Of a stretch of DNA of 64,000 nt, positions 8,630-16,858 are shown one piece after another. A program made the position numbers and the translations under genes. The stretch comes from Paenibacillus pectinilyticus. GTDB lineage: Bacteria; Bacillota; Bacilli; Paenibacillales; NBRC-103111. Position 1 is the stretch's first letter, and each line of letters opens with the position of its first letter. Location of the stretch: NCBI RefSeq assembly GCF_001700435.1, contig NZ_LYPC01000011.1, positions 186,001 through 250,000 of the forward strand, in the 5' to 3' direction. The notes beneath the pieces were generated by a model. It did not search any database. It was not told where the DNA came from and worked only from the letters and a program-made list of their open reading frames with translations.

Positions 8630-10630
8630 TTAAGTCGATAACGCCTTCCTCACCGCCAAAATATATTTCGACTGATCCAGCGGATTCACACCTCGCCGCT
8701 TACGCTCGGCATGAACATCGGGAGGACTTGGCTGATACCCGGCAAAAGAGGACGTAATCACGCCGCGCCCACCTGACATGGCGCTTAACTTCACGGGATA
8801 TTCCAGCGACGTTGCCACAGGCAGGCGGCCCTCCAGAACAAACCGTCCACCCGCTATGCTAGGCGGATCAAAAGTTGCCCTCATCTGCACGAGGTCGCTC
8901 AGCACCTTGCCGCCGAACTCTTCTGGCACGGTGATCCGCACCTGCAGCATCGGCTCCAGCAGCGTAGTGCCTGTCTGTGCCAGCCCTTGCATGATACCCA
9001 TCGGCGTCGCCACCGCAAAATCGAGCGGATGGGTGTGCCACACGTGGTGCTCACCTTCGAGGAGCGTCACCTTCAAGTCGGTGACCTCCCAACCGAGCAG
9101 ACCTTGCTGCAGCGCCTCCGGCACGCGGCGCGCCACCTCGTTCTGGTACTGCACGAGCAGCTGCTCGCCGCGTACCTGGGACGCATACACGAGCCCGCTG
9201 CCTGGGCTGCCCGGCTCGATGTGGAAACGTAAGATCGCCCAGCACGGCTTGGGCATCGTATAGGCAATGAAGCCTTCCCCCGCTTGCGAAGGTGTTTCTT
9301 TGTAGATGACGGAAGGTTGGTCGAACCTTACGTGAAGTCCGAACCGCGAGCTCAAGAGACTCGTCAAAATCTCGAGCTGGATCGCGCCCATGACTTTGAC
9401 ATGCAGCTCACGCTCGTCCTGCAGCCACTGCAGATCGAGCAGCGGATCTTCGTCCGTGAGCTCCTGCAGCGCGGCGACAAGTGCGGGGTACTGCGCGTCG
9501 TTCGCCGCGTGCACCTGCACGGTCAACAGCGGCACCGCCATGCGCGGCGCTGGCGGCACGCTGTCCGGTCGGCCCAGCACATCGCCGATGCGCACCTGCG
9601 TCAAGCCGCAGACGGCCGCGATGTCGCCCGCCGCGACAACCCCAAGATCTTCGGCTTTGCGCCCGTCGATTCGGCGAATCTGGGTCACCTTCTCCTCCAC
9701 GCCCTGCGTGGCATTGACGACGGTGTCCCGGTTACGGATCGTCCCCTCGTAGAGGCGGACGTACGCCATGCGCCCCATGGTCTTGTCGCGCTCGACCTTG
9801 AAGACCACAGCCGACAGCGGCCGCTCTGCATCGCCGCGCGGCTCAGGCAAGTAATCGAGGATCGCTGCGAGCAGCTCCTCGATCCCTATGGCTTTGCTGG
9901 AGGCTCCCACCAGCAGAGGGAAAGCCTCACCCTGCCGCGCGTATCGCTGCAGGGTGGTCTTGACGTCGTGCGCCGCGATGGGCGCACCTTCAATGTAGCT
10001 CGTGAGCATCGGCTCATCGAGCTCGGAGAGCTTTTCGACCGCGGATGCGAGGTCGAATCCAGGGAGCGCGCCGTCTGCGGGCAGCGCGGCGTCCAGCACG
10101 TTCCGCGCCCCGCGGAACGTATCTTCAATGCCTATCGGCGCATAAATCGGCACCGCCATCCCCGTGAGCTGCTTATGAATCTCTTGCAGGACGCGTTCCG
10201 GCTCCGCCCCGACACGATCTAATTTATTCATATATAGCAAAGTCGGAATGCGAAGCGATTGCAGCGCATGCCAGATCATTTCCGTCTGTGACTGTACGCC
10301 CTCCACCGCAGAAATGATGAGGATTGCCCCATCCATCACCCGCAGGGAGCGCTCCACCTCCGACAAGAAATCGACATGACCTGGCGTATCGACTAGATTG
10401 ATCCACGTATTTTGCCAGACTAAGCTCGTCGTTGCACTCCGAACCGAAATCCCCCGCTCACGCTCCACATCAAGGGAATCCGTCTGCGCCGTCCCGCTAT
10501 CTACACTGCCAAGCGCACGAATACGCCCGCTGAGATACAGCAGGTGCTCTGTCGTTGTCGTCTTCCCCGCATCAACGTGCGCAAAAATCCCTACATTTCT
10601 TCTGGATGTTATGCCTTTACCCTCTGTCAT
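8630..10630 (-). CDS. EF-G-like GTPase of the Tet(M)/Tet(O) ribosome-protection family
   Basis: A 666-residue translational GTPase. The G domain has AHVDAGKT at 17-24, RGISV at 60-64, DTPGH at 81-85 and NKLD at 135-138, followed by domains II-V as in elongation factor G. The length and the C-terminal layout match tetracycline ribosome-protection proteins. However, the domain IV tip that reads YYSPVST in Tet(M) is here HVWHTHPLDFAVATP, so the YSP tip residues are missing. GGAG precedes the ATG. It stands as a single chromosomal gene, not on an obvious mobile element. It may be an intrinsic ribosome-rescue or protection factor; tetracycline resistance is possible but not shown by the sequence. 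Confidence 0.82.
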   Translation of the reverse strand: MTEGKGITSRRNVGIFAHVDAGKTTTTEHLLYLSGRIRALGSVDSGTAQTDSLDVERERGISVRSATTSLVWQNTWINLVDTPGHVDFLSEVERSLRVMDGAILIISAVEGVQSQTEMIWHALQSLRIPTLLYMNKLDRVGAEPERVLQEIHKQLTGMAVPIYAPIGIEDTFRGARNVLDAALPADGALPGFDLASAVEKLSELDEPMLTSYIEGAPIAAHDVKTTLQRYARQGEAFPLLVGASSKAIGIEELLAAILDYLPEPRGDAERPLSAVVFKVERDKTMGRMAYVRLYEGTIRNRDTVVNATQGVEEKVTQIRRIDGRKAEDLGVVAAGDIAAVCGLTQVRIGDVLGRPDSVPPAPRMAVPLLTVQVHAANDAQYPALVAALQELTDEDPLLDLQWLQDERELHVKVMGAIQLEILTSLLSSRFGLHVRFDQPSVIYKETPSQAGEGFIAYTMPKPCWAILRFHIEPGSPGSGLVYASQVRGEQLLVQYQNEVARRVPEALQQGLLGWEVTDLKVTLLEGEHHVWHTHPLDFAVATPMGIMQGLAQTGTTLLEPMLQVRITVPEEFGGKVLSDLVQMRATFDPPSIAGGRFVLEGRLPVATSLEYPVKLSAMSGGRGVITSSFAGYQPSPPDVHAERKRRGVNPLDQSKYILAVRKALST

Positions 10631-10867
10631 GCCAGCTCCGAGCCCCTTTGGCTTTCATTCTTGCATCTATTATACTAAAAGAGCGTCAATTTGGATAAGT
10701 TCACCAGCTTTATCAGTCAGTGTTTCGGAGTCATTCCTGGCTGGCCAAGCGCTTGATGAGTGATAGGAACCATCCGAAAGCCGAAATCTCCAAAGCGCAT
10801 TGTGTGAATAAGCACTCCCCGTATGTGGTAGTCTTTTGGGAAATATTTTTTCTGAGGAGGATCCGTT

Positions 10868-11539
10868 ATGCAGTCCACTGCCCCTGCAACCATCAGACTC
10901 GATGACCAGCATCCCGCCATTATCGCGTTATCTCAAGCGGACCCCAAATTGGCTCGTCTTATCACGTTGATCGGCGAGCTCACACTTACACCCAGCGATC
11001 GCCCCTACGAATCCCTCGTGATGTCGATTATTTCCCAGCAGCTTTCTGCCAAAGCGGCACTAACCATCAAAACGAGAGTCAAAACCATCCTCCCCGCCAT
11101 CACACCTGAGCATGTGCTCGCCATGGATGAAGAAGCCATCCGCCAATGCGGCGTCTCCTATCCCAAAATCCGCTACATCCGCGACCTCAGCACCAAAGTG
11201 CTAAACGGTGAAGTGATGCTTGATCAGCTGCATGATGTAGATTCCTCCGAACTTTTGAATCAGCTCACAAGTGTCAAAGGTATCGGCGTATGGACCGCGG
11301 AAATGTTTCTCCTCTTCGCACTCGGCCGACCCGACATCCTATCGCTAGGCGATGCTGGTCTGCAGCGTGCGGCACGCTGGCTGCATGCCCTCCCTGAGCG
11401 CCCTGACAAGAACTACTTAGGCGTAGCCGCAGCTAACTGGGCACCTTATCGCAGCTTCGGCTCGCTCTACTTATGGCGAGCAATTGATACGGGCCTCGTG
11501 GATTCTGGCCTGCCGGTAGAGGCGTGTGAGAAAACATAG
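10868..11539 (+). CDS. DNA-3-methyladenine glycosylase, AlkA-like HhH-GPD protein
   Basis: A 223-residue base-excision repair enzyme that removes alkylated purines. The helix-hairpin-helix and Gly/Pro-Asp region is clear: LTSVKGIGVWTAEMFLLFA at about 132-151, then GRPDILSLGDAGLQ with the catalytic Asp162. It lacks the N-terminal methylated-DNA/AlkA_N domain of Escherichia coli AlkA, like the short bacterial and yeast Mag1 type. GAGGAGG precedes the ATG. It is monocistronic. The 237-bp upstream region carries the GAATAAGCACTCC repeat at 10806 but no strong promoter that I can name. Confidence 0.9.
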   Translation: MQSTAPATIRLDDQHPAIIALSQADPKLARLITLIGELTLTPSDRPYESLVMSIISQQLSAKAALTIKTRVKTILPAITPEHVLAMDEEAIRQCGVSYPKIRYIRDLSTKVLNGEVMLDQLHDVDSSELLNQLTSVKGIGVWTAEMFLLFALGRPDILSLGDAGLQRAARWLHALPERPDKNYLGVAAANWAPYRSFGSLYLWRAIDTGLVDSGLPVEACEKT

Positions 11540-11572
11540 CCCCCATAACCCCCTAGTCACCCGCTCTTCTAA

Positions 11573-11755
11573 GTTGCACTTTGTACAACAAGATGAGGGC
11601 CATTCCACCTTTTTCACTCATCAGGCTGCATAAACTACAACATTTTTGCCCAAAATGCTGCTCAATGCGCGGAATCGTTTATACATGTTGTATGTTTTAC
11701 AACATTCTCGGCTAAAATCGAAAAATCGCCTAAATATGTTGCACAAAATACAACA
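11573..11755. repeat. Four spaced 18-bp imperfect palindromes
   Basis: The 288-bp gap between the glycosylase gene and the TetR gene contains four related 18-bp elements of the form GYTGYAN6TACAACA: 11573-11590, 11625-11642, 11687-11704 and 11738-11755. The start-to-start spacing is 52, 62 and 51 bp. The first half (GTTGCA or GTTGTA) is complementary to the second (TACAAC), with a variable A/T-rich centre. They could be protein-binding sites on one face of the helix or copies of a dispersed intergenic repeat. No gene is seen in this gap. Confidence 0.55.
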
Positions 11756-11794
11756 ATGGATGCAATGGTTGCCAAACTACATCAATGCAAAAAG

Positions 11795-11828
11795 ACATGA
11801 GCAGCCCAACTAGGCTGCTCATGTTTTT
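11795..11828. terminator. Bidirectional terminator between the glycosylase and TetR genes
   Basis: A perfect 12-bp stem (ACATGAGCAGCC with GGCTGCTCATGT) around a six-base loop, with TTTTTC on the plus side and CTTTTTGC on the minus side. It can end both convergent units, and lies right at the TetR stop codon. Confidence 0.85.
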
Positions 11829-12409
11829 CACTTAATCTTATCCGCAGCATCCGCCCGCAGACCCCGCAAATACGTCTGCAATAACCGGCGCAAGCTCTCA
11901 TCCCGATCCAATTCCATGCGGAAGCCATTCTGATTCTCGAGCGAGGCAAATCCATGCACCATGCTGCGAAAAGCGCGTACCACGTGCAGCGCGTCTTCTT
12001 CACTGAGCCCATATGCCGCAAGAATGCGCAGCAGGAAGCTGACGACTTGCGCCCCCGCCTCTTGCAGCTCAGGATCCTCATAGTCCGGAAGCGCCGAGAT
12101 TGCCTCGTATAGGCCCGGCTGCTTGCGAGCAAAAGCCACATAAGCCATGCCCGCAGCCAAAAGGGCGTCATCCTCGGATTTCCCAAGGACAGCCTCGATC
12201 ATCGCTTCTTTTACAAGAACAAGTCCTCGCTTGGAAAGCTGCTTCCTCAGGTCTGGCAAGCCTTTGATGTGATTATATAGCGAAGGTGTTTTGATGTTTA
12301 ATTTGGCTGCCAGCGCAGCAAGTGAAAGCTGTTCTACCCCTAGTTGATCGGCGATTTCTATCGCTGTTTGCAGTACGATTTCTGCGTCTAATCCTTGTCG
12401 TGTTGCCAT
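11828..12409 (-). CDS. TetR/AcrR-family regulator with WHG-type C-terminal domain
   Basis: A 193-residue repressor. The N-terminal helix-turn-helix covers about residues 20-50 (LAALAAKLNIKTPSLYNHIKGL) and the all-alpha ligand domain follows, ending like the TetR_C_33/WHG family (RSMVHGFASLE). GAGGAC precedes the ATG. It starts 15 bp after the metallo-beta-lactamase-fold gene, so it is the second gene of that operon. The operon promoter contains a palindrome between -35 and -10 that this protein probably binds. The inducing ligand is unknown. Confidence 0.9.
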   Translation of the reverse strand: MATRQGLDAEIVLQTAIEIADQLGVEQLSLAALAAKLNIKTPSLYNHIKGLPDLRKQLSKRGLVLVKEAMIEAVLGKSEDDALLAAGMAYVAFARKQPGLYEAISALPDYEDPELQEAGAQVVSFLLRILAAYGLSEEDALHVVRAFRSMVHGFASLENQNGFRMELDRDESLRRLLQTYLRGLRADAADKIK

Positions 12410-12424
12410 TTACTGTCCTCTTTT

Positions 12425-13150
12425 CTAAATCGTCGCTGATGCTCCTTGAAATTTCGCCGTTGCTTCTTCAATGGCTGCATCCATGATAGCAACGGGCTTC
12501 TCTAGCATACGTCCATGTCCAACAGCAAGCAAGCTGGGCTCTAGCATTCTTAATTTGCGCGTGCTCTCCAAGGAATCCTCTTTACTCCACGTCGCCATTG
12601 CTGGGAACGGGAACCAGAATTTCACCACACCAGACACCGCTACCCCGCCTCGTACTTGAAAAGCATCCCCGGCAATTAGCGCCTTGCTGCGCACATCTAG
12701 GAAAGCCATCGAACCCGGCGTATGGCCTGGGGCAGCCCATGCTTGCAAAGAACCGATTCGATCCCCATCCGTAAGCAAAACATCAGGCTTCGTCTGAACA
12801 CCTTTTGGAACCCCGCCTTTAATCGGCGTTTGTGCCTCCCCAGCCTCCAACTCCACATTGCCTGCCAGCAGCTTCGCGTCTCTACGAGAAATGTATACCT
12901 GCGCTTGGGGCAGCGCCTTTTTCAATCCATCCAGCGCTCCGATATGATCACCATGCGCATGAGTCAGCACGATTCGTGTGATCGGCTTTCCAATTTGCTC
13001 GGCTGCCTGCAGGATCCCTTTCACACTGAATGGCAGAGCGGCATCAATTAGGGTTAATTCCGACTCTTCTTCGACCAAGTAACAATTCACGGGGAACATT
13101 CTCGGCATAAAAGCCAGCTGATACAAAAATCCGTTTCGCGTTATTTTCAT
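12425..13150 (-). CDS. MBL-fold metallo-hydrolase
   Basis: A 241-residue metallo-beta-lactamase-fold hydrolase with the zinc motif HAHGDH at residues 64-69, a downstream His in APGHTPGS, the metal-bridging Asp in LIAGDAF and a C-terminal His in VGHGR. The layout resembles glyoxalase II or lactonase-like members rather than antibiotic beta-lactamases. AGGAGG lies 9 bp before the ATG. It is co-transcribed with the TetR gene behind it, so its substrate or product may be the TetR ligand. The substrate cannot be named. Confidence 0.88.
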   Translation of the reverse strand: MKITRNGFLYQLAFMPRMFPVNCYLVEEESELTLIDAALPFSVKGILQAAEQIGKPITRIVLTHAHGDHIGALDGLKKALPQAQVYISRRDAKLLAGNVELEAGEAQTPIKGGVPKGVQTKPDVLLTDGDRIGSLQAWAAPGHTPGSMAFLDVRSKALIAGDAFQVRGGVAVSGVVKFWFPFPAMATWSKEDSLESTRKLRMLEPSLLAVGHGRMLEKPVAIMDAAIEEATAKFQGASATI

Positions 13151-13178
13151 CTTTCAACGCCTCCTGTTTACTATTTAT

Positions 13179-13213
13179 ATTAGTATAATAACTAATGTTA
13201 TTAGTTTTGTAAA
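13179..13213 (-). promoter_or_regulatory. Promoter and operator of the MBL-TetR operon
   Basis: On the minus strand TTTACA (13213-13208) is followed after 17 bp by TATTAT (13190-13185). The spacer is filled by the inverted repeat AACTAAT-N3-ATTAGTT (13190-13206), and a third half-site ATTAGT lies at 13179-13184. A dyad placed between -35 and -10 is typical of TetR autorepression. Confidence 0.65.
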
Positions 13214-13354
13214 TAGGCGATCCCAACTTTCCCCTAAAATATATTGGCGGCCTTGCCCATTAGCCCTCCGACTCGACATTGGCACATTCCGTTGTGGTAA
13301 AATAGATCTCATCTTGATCGATGACATTCCATTACAGATAGTGAGGTCCCCCTA

Positions 13355-14431
13355 ATGAATCATGAAACATTAGCACTTTTTAAAACATTAACTGAAATGC
13401 AGGCTGCCCCTGGCTTTGAACGAGAGATCCGTGCATTTGTACGCGGCGAGCTTGCCAAATATACCGATGAATTCGTGCAGGACGGGCTTGGCAGCCTTTT
13501 TGGGGTTGTGCGCGGCGATGAAACTGGCCCGCGCATCATGGTAGCCGGCCACTTCGACGAGGTCGGCTTCCTGGTCAGTGGCATCACCGAGCACGGCACG
13601 GTGAAGTTCCAGCCGCTCGGCGGCTGGTTCAGTCAGGTGCTGCCCGCGCAGCGTGTGCAGATCATGACGGCGAACGGGCCGATCATCGGTGTGATCGGCT
13701 CCGTGCCTGTGCACTTGCTGGACGAGGCTGCTCGCAGCAAGCCAGCCGACATCAAGTCGATGTACATTGACATCGGCGCGGAAGATAAAGCCGATGCCAT
13801 CGCCATCGGCATCAAGCTCGGACAGCAGATCGTGCCGATCTGCCCGTTCACCCCCCTGGCCAATCCGAAACGGATTATGGCCAAGGCTTGGGACAATCGC
13901 TACGGCGTCGGCCTCGCGATTGAGCTGTTGAAGGAGCTTCACGGCGGGCCGAAGCTCCCGAATATCCTGTACGCGGGTGCCACCGTACAGGAAGAGGTTG
14001 GCCTGCGCGGCGCAAGAACGGCTGCCAATATGATCCAGCCCGACTTGTTCTACGGGCTGGATGCCAGTGCCGCCGGGGATATGACCGGCGACCGCCAGGC
14101 TTTCGGGCAGCTAGGGCGCGGAGCGCTGCTGCGGATCTTCGATCCCACGATGATTACCCACCGTGGGATGGTCGAGTTCATTCTGGATACGGCGGAGACG
14201 CACAAGATCCCGTATCAGTACTTCATCTCGCAAGGCGGAACGGATGCTGGGCAAGTGCACTTGCAAGGCAGCGGGGTTCCGTCCGCTGTCATCGGGGTGT
14301 GCGCGCGCTATATCCACACGTCCACGTCGATTCTTCACGTGGATGACTACGCTGCCGCGAAAGAGTTGCTGATCAAGCTGGTGCAAGCCAGCGATCGCAC
14401 GACATTGAACACGATTCATGCGCAAGCCTAG
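13355..14431 (+). CDS. M42-family aminopeptidase (YsdC/FrvX-like)
   Basis: A 358-residue co-catalytic zinc aminopeptidase of the M42 family, which forms large tetrahedral complexes that trim peptides. The metal and catalytic residues are visible: His66 and Asp68 in AGHFDEVGF, Asp180 in AKAWDNRYG, Glu213-Glu214 in [11 protein letters not shown], Asp236 in GLDASAAGD and His321 in [13 protein letters not shown] lies ahead of the ATG. The gene is rich in GC third positions relative to its flanks. It is monocistronic with a strong terminator directly after it. Confidence 0.92.
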   Translation: MNHETLALFKTLTEMQAAPGFEREIRAFVRGELAKYTDEFVQDGLGSLFGVVRGDETGPRIMVAGHFDEVGFLVSGITEHGTVKFQPLGGWFSQVLPAQRVQIMTANGPIIGVIGSVPVHLLDEAARSKPADIKSMYIDIGAEDKADAIAIGIKLGQQIVPICPFTPLANPKRIMAKAWDNRYGVGLAIELLKELHGGPKLPNILYAGATVQEEVGLRGARTAANMIQPDLFYGLDASAAGDMTGDRQAFGQLGRGALLRIFDPTMITHRGMVEFILDTAETHKIPYQYFISQGGTDAGQVHLQGSGVPSAVIGVCARYIHTSTSILHVDDYAAAKELLIKLVQASDRTTLNTIHAQA

Positions 14432-14459
14432 ACTACCGCATATGTCCCACCACTTCACC

Positions 14460-14492
14460 GAAGTTAGTCGATTTCATCGACTAACTTCTTTT
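14460..14492 (+). terminator. Terminator after the M42 gene
   Basis: GAAGTTAGTCG and CGACTAACTTC form an 11-bp perfect stem with a 7-base loop, followed by TTTTG. It lies 28 bp beyond the stop codon. Confidence 0.85.
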
Positions 14493-14512
14493 GCTTTCTC
14501 TCTTTTGCCCAT

Positions 14513-15120
14513 CAGTTAACCCGCTTCTCCGACTATCTCCCCTCCATTTCCCTCTCACCCACCAGTTAACCCACTTTCCCGAGTATCTCCCCTCCATTCC
14601 TCTCTCTCACCCACCAGTTAACCCGCTTCTCCGACTATCTCCCTTCCATTTTCCTCATTCACTCACCAATTAAACCGCTTCTACGACTATCTCCACTGCC
14701 TTCCCCTCATTCACTCACAAGTTAACCCGCTTTTCCGACTATCTCCTCTCCATTTCCCTCTTTCACCCACCAGTTAACCCATTTTTCCGACTATCTCCAC
14801 TGCCTTCCCCTCATTCACTCACAAGTTAACCCGCTTCTCCGATTATCTCCTCTCCATTCCTCTCTCTCACCCACCAGTTAACCCGCTTTCCCGACTATCT
14901 CCCCTCCATTCCCCTCATTCACTCCCAAGTTAGCCCGCTTTCCCGACTATCTCCCCTCCATTTCCCTCTTTCACCCACAAGTTAGCCCGCTTTCCCGACT
15001 ATCTCCCCTCCATTTCCCTCTCTCACCCACCAGTTAACCCACTTTTCCGACTATCTCCCCTCCATTCCCCTCTCTCAACCACCAATTAACCCACTTTTCC
15101 GACTATTTCCCCTCCATTTT
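14513..15120. repeat. Twelve-copy tandem array, about 51-bp unit
   Basis: The 812-bp gap between the M42 and GNAT genes is mostly a tandem array. Each unit begins CAGTTAACCCGC or a variant, continues TTYYCCGACTATCTCCCCTCC and ends in a C/T-rich stretch with CACCCAC. I count twelve units, the last partial, differing at several positions each. The plus strand is almost entirely pyrimidine apart from GTTAA, CGA and ATC. No open frame with protein character was found; short stop-free stretches only reflect the repeat. After the array, 15121-15243 holds the promoter region of the GNAT gene (TACAAT at 15202-15207). Confidence 0.88.
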
Positions 15121-15243
15121 CGGCACTAAATCTAACACTTCATGTTATGTAAAATTCCTGGATTTTTTTCATAATTATAGAACTAATGTTCCAATATATG
15201 GTACAATTAACATTATCAATCGTATTTAGAAAGAAGGATAACC

Positions 15244-15687
15244 ATGAACTCTAACATTCGTGAAGCAACCCCCCAAGATACTACGGCCATTAGCTCGCTC
15301 GTTTCTCACCTGACTGGCAAGGCTATTTCCCCTTTACATATTGAGAACAGGCTACATAATCTGCGGGATAATCCTGATGAATTACTCTATGTTTACGAAG
15401 ACAAGAATCGCATTCTGGGTACGTTAAGCTTTCGGATTCGCAGAGGAAGCGAGGAGCCGAGCCTATCATTTAGTGAAATTTCCGTCATTTCCATCCAGCA
15501 AGATCCAGATAGTAACCAGGATCCGCAGGATCGATTAAGAAATTATGCGGAGCAGCTCACCAGCGAGCATAACTGTGCCGGGATGATGTGGCTAACTGGC
15601 GGAGAAACATCCGATAAATCCCGTGCCTCTCAAGCACCCATCGGTTTTCACGAATCCGGTTACCGTTTTGTCAAACGGTTCCTTTAA
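15244..15687 (+). CDS. GNAT-fold N-acetyltransferase-like protein
   Basis: A 147-residue protein with a GNAT-type opening (IREATPQDTTAISSLVSHLTG) and the beta2-beta3 region (LLYVYEDKNRILGTLSFRIRR). The acetyl-CoA loop, normally R/Q-x-x-G-x-G/A near the centre, is not clear, so binding of the cofactor is less certain than the fold. AGAAGGAT precedes the ATG. It sits just after the tandem repeat array and is followed 70 bp later by the DUF2500 gene on the same strand. The substrate is unknown. Confidence 0.7.
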   Translation: MNSNIREATPQDTTAISSLVSHLTGKAISPLHIENRLHNLRDNPDELLYVYEDKNRILGTLSFRIRRGSEEPSLSFSEISVISIQQDPDSNQDPQDRLRNYAEQLTSEHNCAGMMWLTGGETSDKSRASQAPIGFHESGYRFVKRFL

Positions 15688-15757
15688 ACCGCACCCTACG
15701 GAAATTAACGGTTGATGTACTTGTGATTCTACAATTCATGCTGAGGAGTGCTTTCAT

Positions 15758-16150
15758 TTGCTGACTGGCTTTAATGTAGGACCTTTCCCTAATGGGAGCA
15801 GTGGGTATCTGTTTCTTATTATTTTCATCAGTATTTTCATTCTCGTTATTGGTACATTTTTATTCGTCATTATTAAGTCACTTATGGATTGGACATCAAA
15901 TAACAATGCCCCTATTCAGGATCGGCATTGTCTGGTTGTCGCCAAAAGAATGCAGTTGTCTAGTGGATCCGGCCATTTGAGTTCTGTCACCTCCTACTCC
16001 TATTACATTACTTTTGAGTTCGAAGATCAGAGCAGGTTAGAGCTATCCGTTGAACGTCAACCATTTGGACATATCCTAGAGGGTGACAGGGGAAATCTAA
16101 CGTTCCAAGGTACTCGTTTCAAAGATTTCGTGCGAAGAAATGCCGTATAA
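15758..16150 (+). CDS. DUF2500-family membrane protein
   Basis: A 130-residue protein with one N-terminal transmembrane helix (about residues 17-41) followed by DWTSNNNAP and a small beta-rich domain. The C-terminal run (YYITFEFEDQSRLEL, then EGDRGNLTFQGTRFKDFVR) matches the DUF2500 pattern, whose function is not known. The start is a TTG with GAGGAG 8 bp upstream; no in-frame ATG would keep the membrane helix. It is probably a cell-envelope protein with the beta domain outside or at the membrane surface. Confidence 0.75.
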   Translation: MLTGFNVGPFPNGSSGYLFLIIFISIFILVIGTFLFVIIKSLMDWTSNNNAPIQDRHCLVVAKRMQLSSGSGHLSSVTSYSYYITFEFEDQSRLELSVERQPFGHILEGDRGNLTFQGTRFKDFVRRNAV

Positions 16151-16357
16151 ACCAACGCGACAACCACGGAATGCCCAGTATGATTCACTTCGCCGCGCCT
16201 CCTGTAATCATTGTCTAGCCGTCTGTCCTTCCCTCTTCCACTGACGGCTCCGTGAACCCTATAAGTATAATCTCTTCAAAACAACGCAATCGTGAGATAA
16301 CCTACGAAAACTTTATAAAACAGGCATATTTCCATCGATAATTGAATAATCTGAATA

Positions 16358-16386
16358 TTTACAATATTTTAATAATAGGCTAATAT
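16358..16386 (+). promoter_or_regulatory. Promoter of the putative structured RNA
   Basis: TTTACA (16358-16363) and TAATAT (16381-16386) are separated by exactly 17 bp in an A/T-rich setting. Transcription would start near 16393. No coding gene follows on this strand before the terminator at 16790. Confidence 0.6.
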
Positions 16387-16392
16387 AAATCC

Positions 16393-16830
16393 AAGGCACA
16401 CAGGGAGGACAACCCGCACCAGACGGTGCAGCAAGCAACGAAGAAGCCTAAATACCACCTTAGAGAGGGGATAGTCCATTGGGCCATGTTAGCGAAGCAT
16501 GCTACTCACTTGATCTCTACACGACAGGAGTCAACTGAGGAACGTCCCACTCGTTCAATGAGCATGCGGGGAATCCGTGAAATCCGATCATAGGTACACA
16601 TCCGAGGAAAGGTCATCGAGTGAGGGAATGTCGCTCTAGATTCATGAATGGTTGTTTGATAAGGGTTTGACTATCGTGGAAAGGATACTTAGACATCGAA
16701 ACTTACTTATCTCTTACCAATTCGGGTTTACGAAATTTCGGAGAATGGAGTGTGTAACAACCTAATTGAATAGGCAAAATGACGCATAGAGCCCTCCGGT
16801 TATCATTGATAAGCGGAGGGCTTTATTTGC
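16393..16830 (+). ncRNA. Putative large structured non-coding RNA, about 440 nt
   Basis: The 708-bp gap between DUF2500 and the histidine kinase gene has no credible reading frame. It does have a promoter (16358-16386), a strong terminator (16790-16826) and dense internal complementarity. Local hairpins include GCACC-AGAC-GGTGC (16416-16429) and CATGTT-AGCGA-AGCATG (from about 16485). Long-range complements are GATAGTC 16470-16476 with GACTATC 16669-16675, CACTCG 16548-16553 with CGAGTG 16617-16622, and GATAAG 16658-16663 with CTTATC 16706-16711. I do not recognise it as RNase P, tmRNA, SRP RNA, 6S RNA, a group II intron or a common riboswitch. The stretch 16151-16357 before it shows nothing clear. 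Confidence 0.5.
16790..16826 (+). terminator. Terminator of the putative RNA gene
   Basis: AGCCCTCC and GGAGGGCT arms with an inner TTATCA/GATAA pairing, followed by TTATTTG on the plus strand. On the minus strand the hairpin is followed by CTCTATGCG, which is not a good U-tract, so it serves plus-strand transcripts. Confidence 0.8.
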
Positions 16831-16858
16831 GTTTAACAACGTTGCATCGAGCGACTAG

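Noticed and set aside
9284-10222. Plus-strand frame of 312 codons opposite the Tet(M)-like gene
   Set aside because: The opposite strand carries all GTPase motifs in order; this frame is only the shadow of codon bias.
11573-11755. CRISPR-like spaced repeats
   Set aside because: The elements are only 18 bp, degenerate, unevenly spaced and four in number.
14491-14673. Short open frames in the tandem array
   Set aside because: They only translate the repeat unit (Leu/Ser/Pro-rich) and break when the unit length changes.
14513-15120. CRISPR array
   Set aside because: Units are tandem and diverged along their whole length, with no constant repeat separated by unique spacers, and no cas gene is near.
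16393-16830. RNase P RNA or cobalamin riboswitch
   Set aside because: Short look-alikes (GGGGATAGTCCAT and GGGGAATCCGTGAAATCC) occur, but the conserved P4/ACAGAAA parts and the B12 box are not there.
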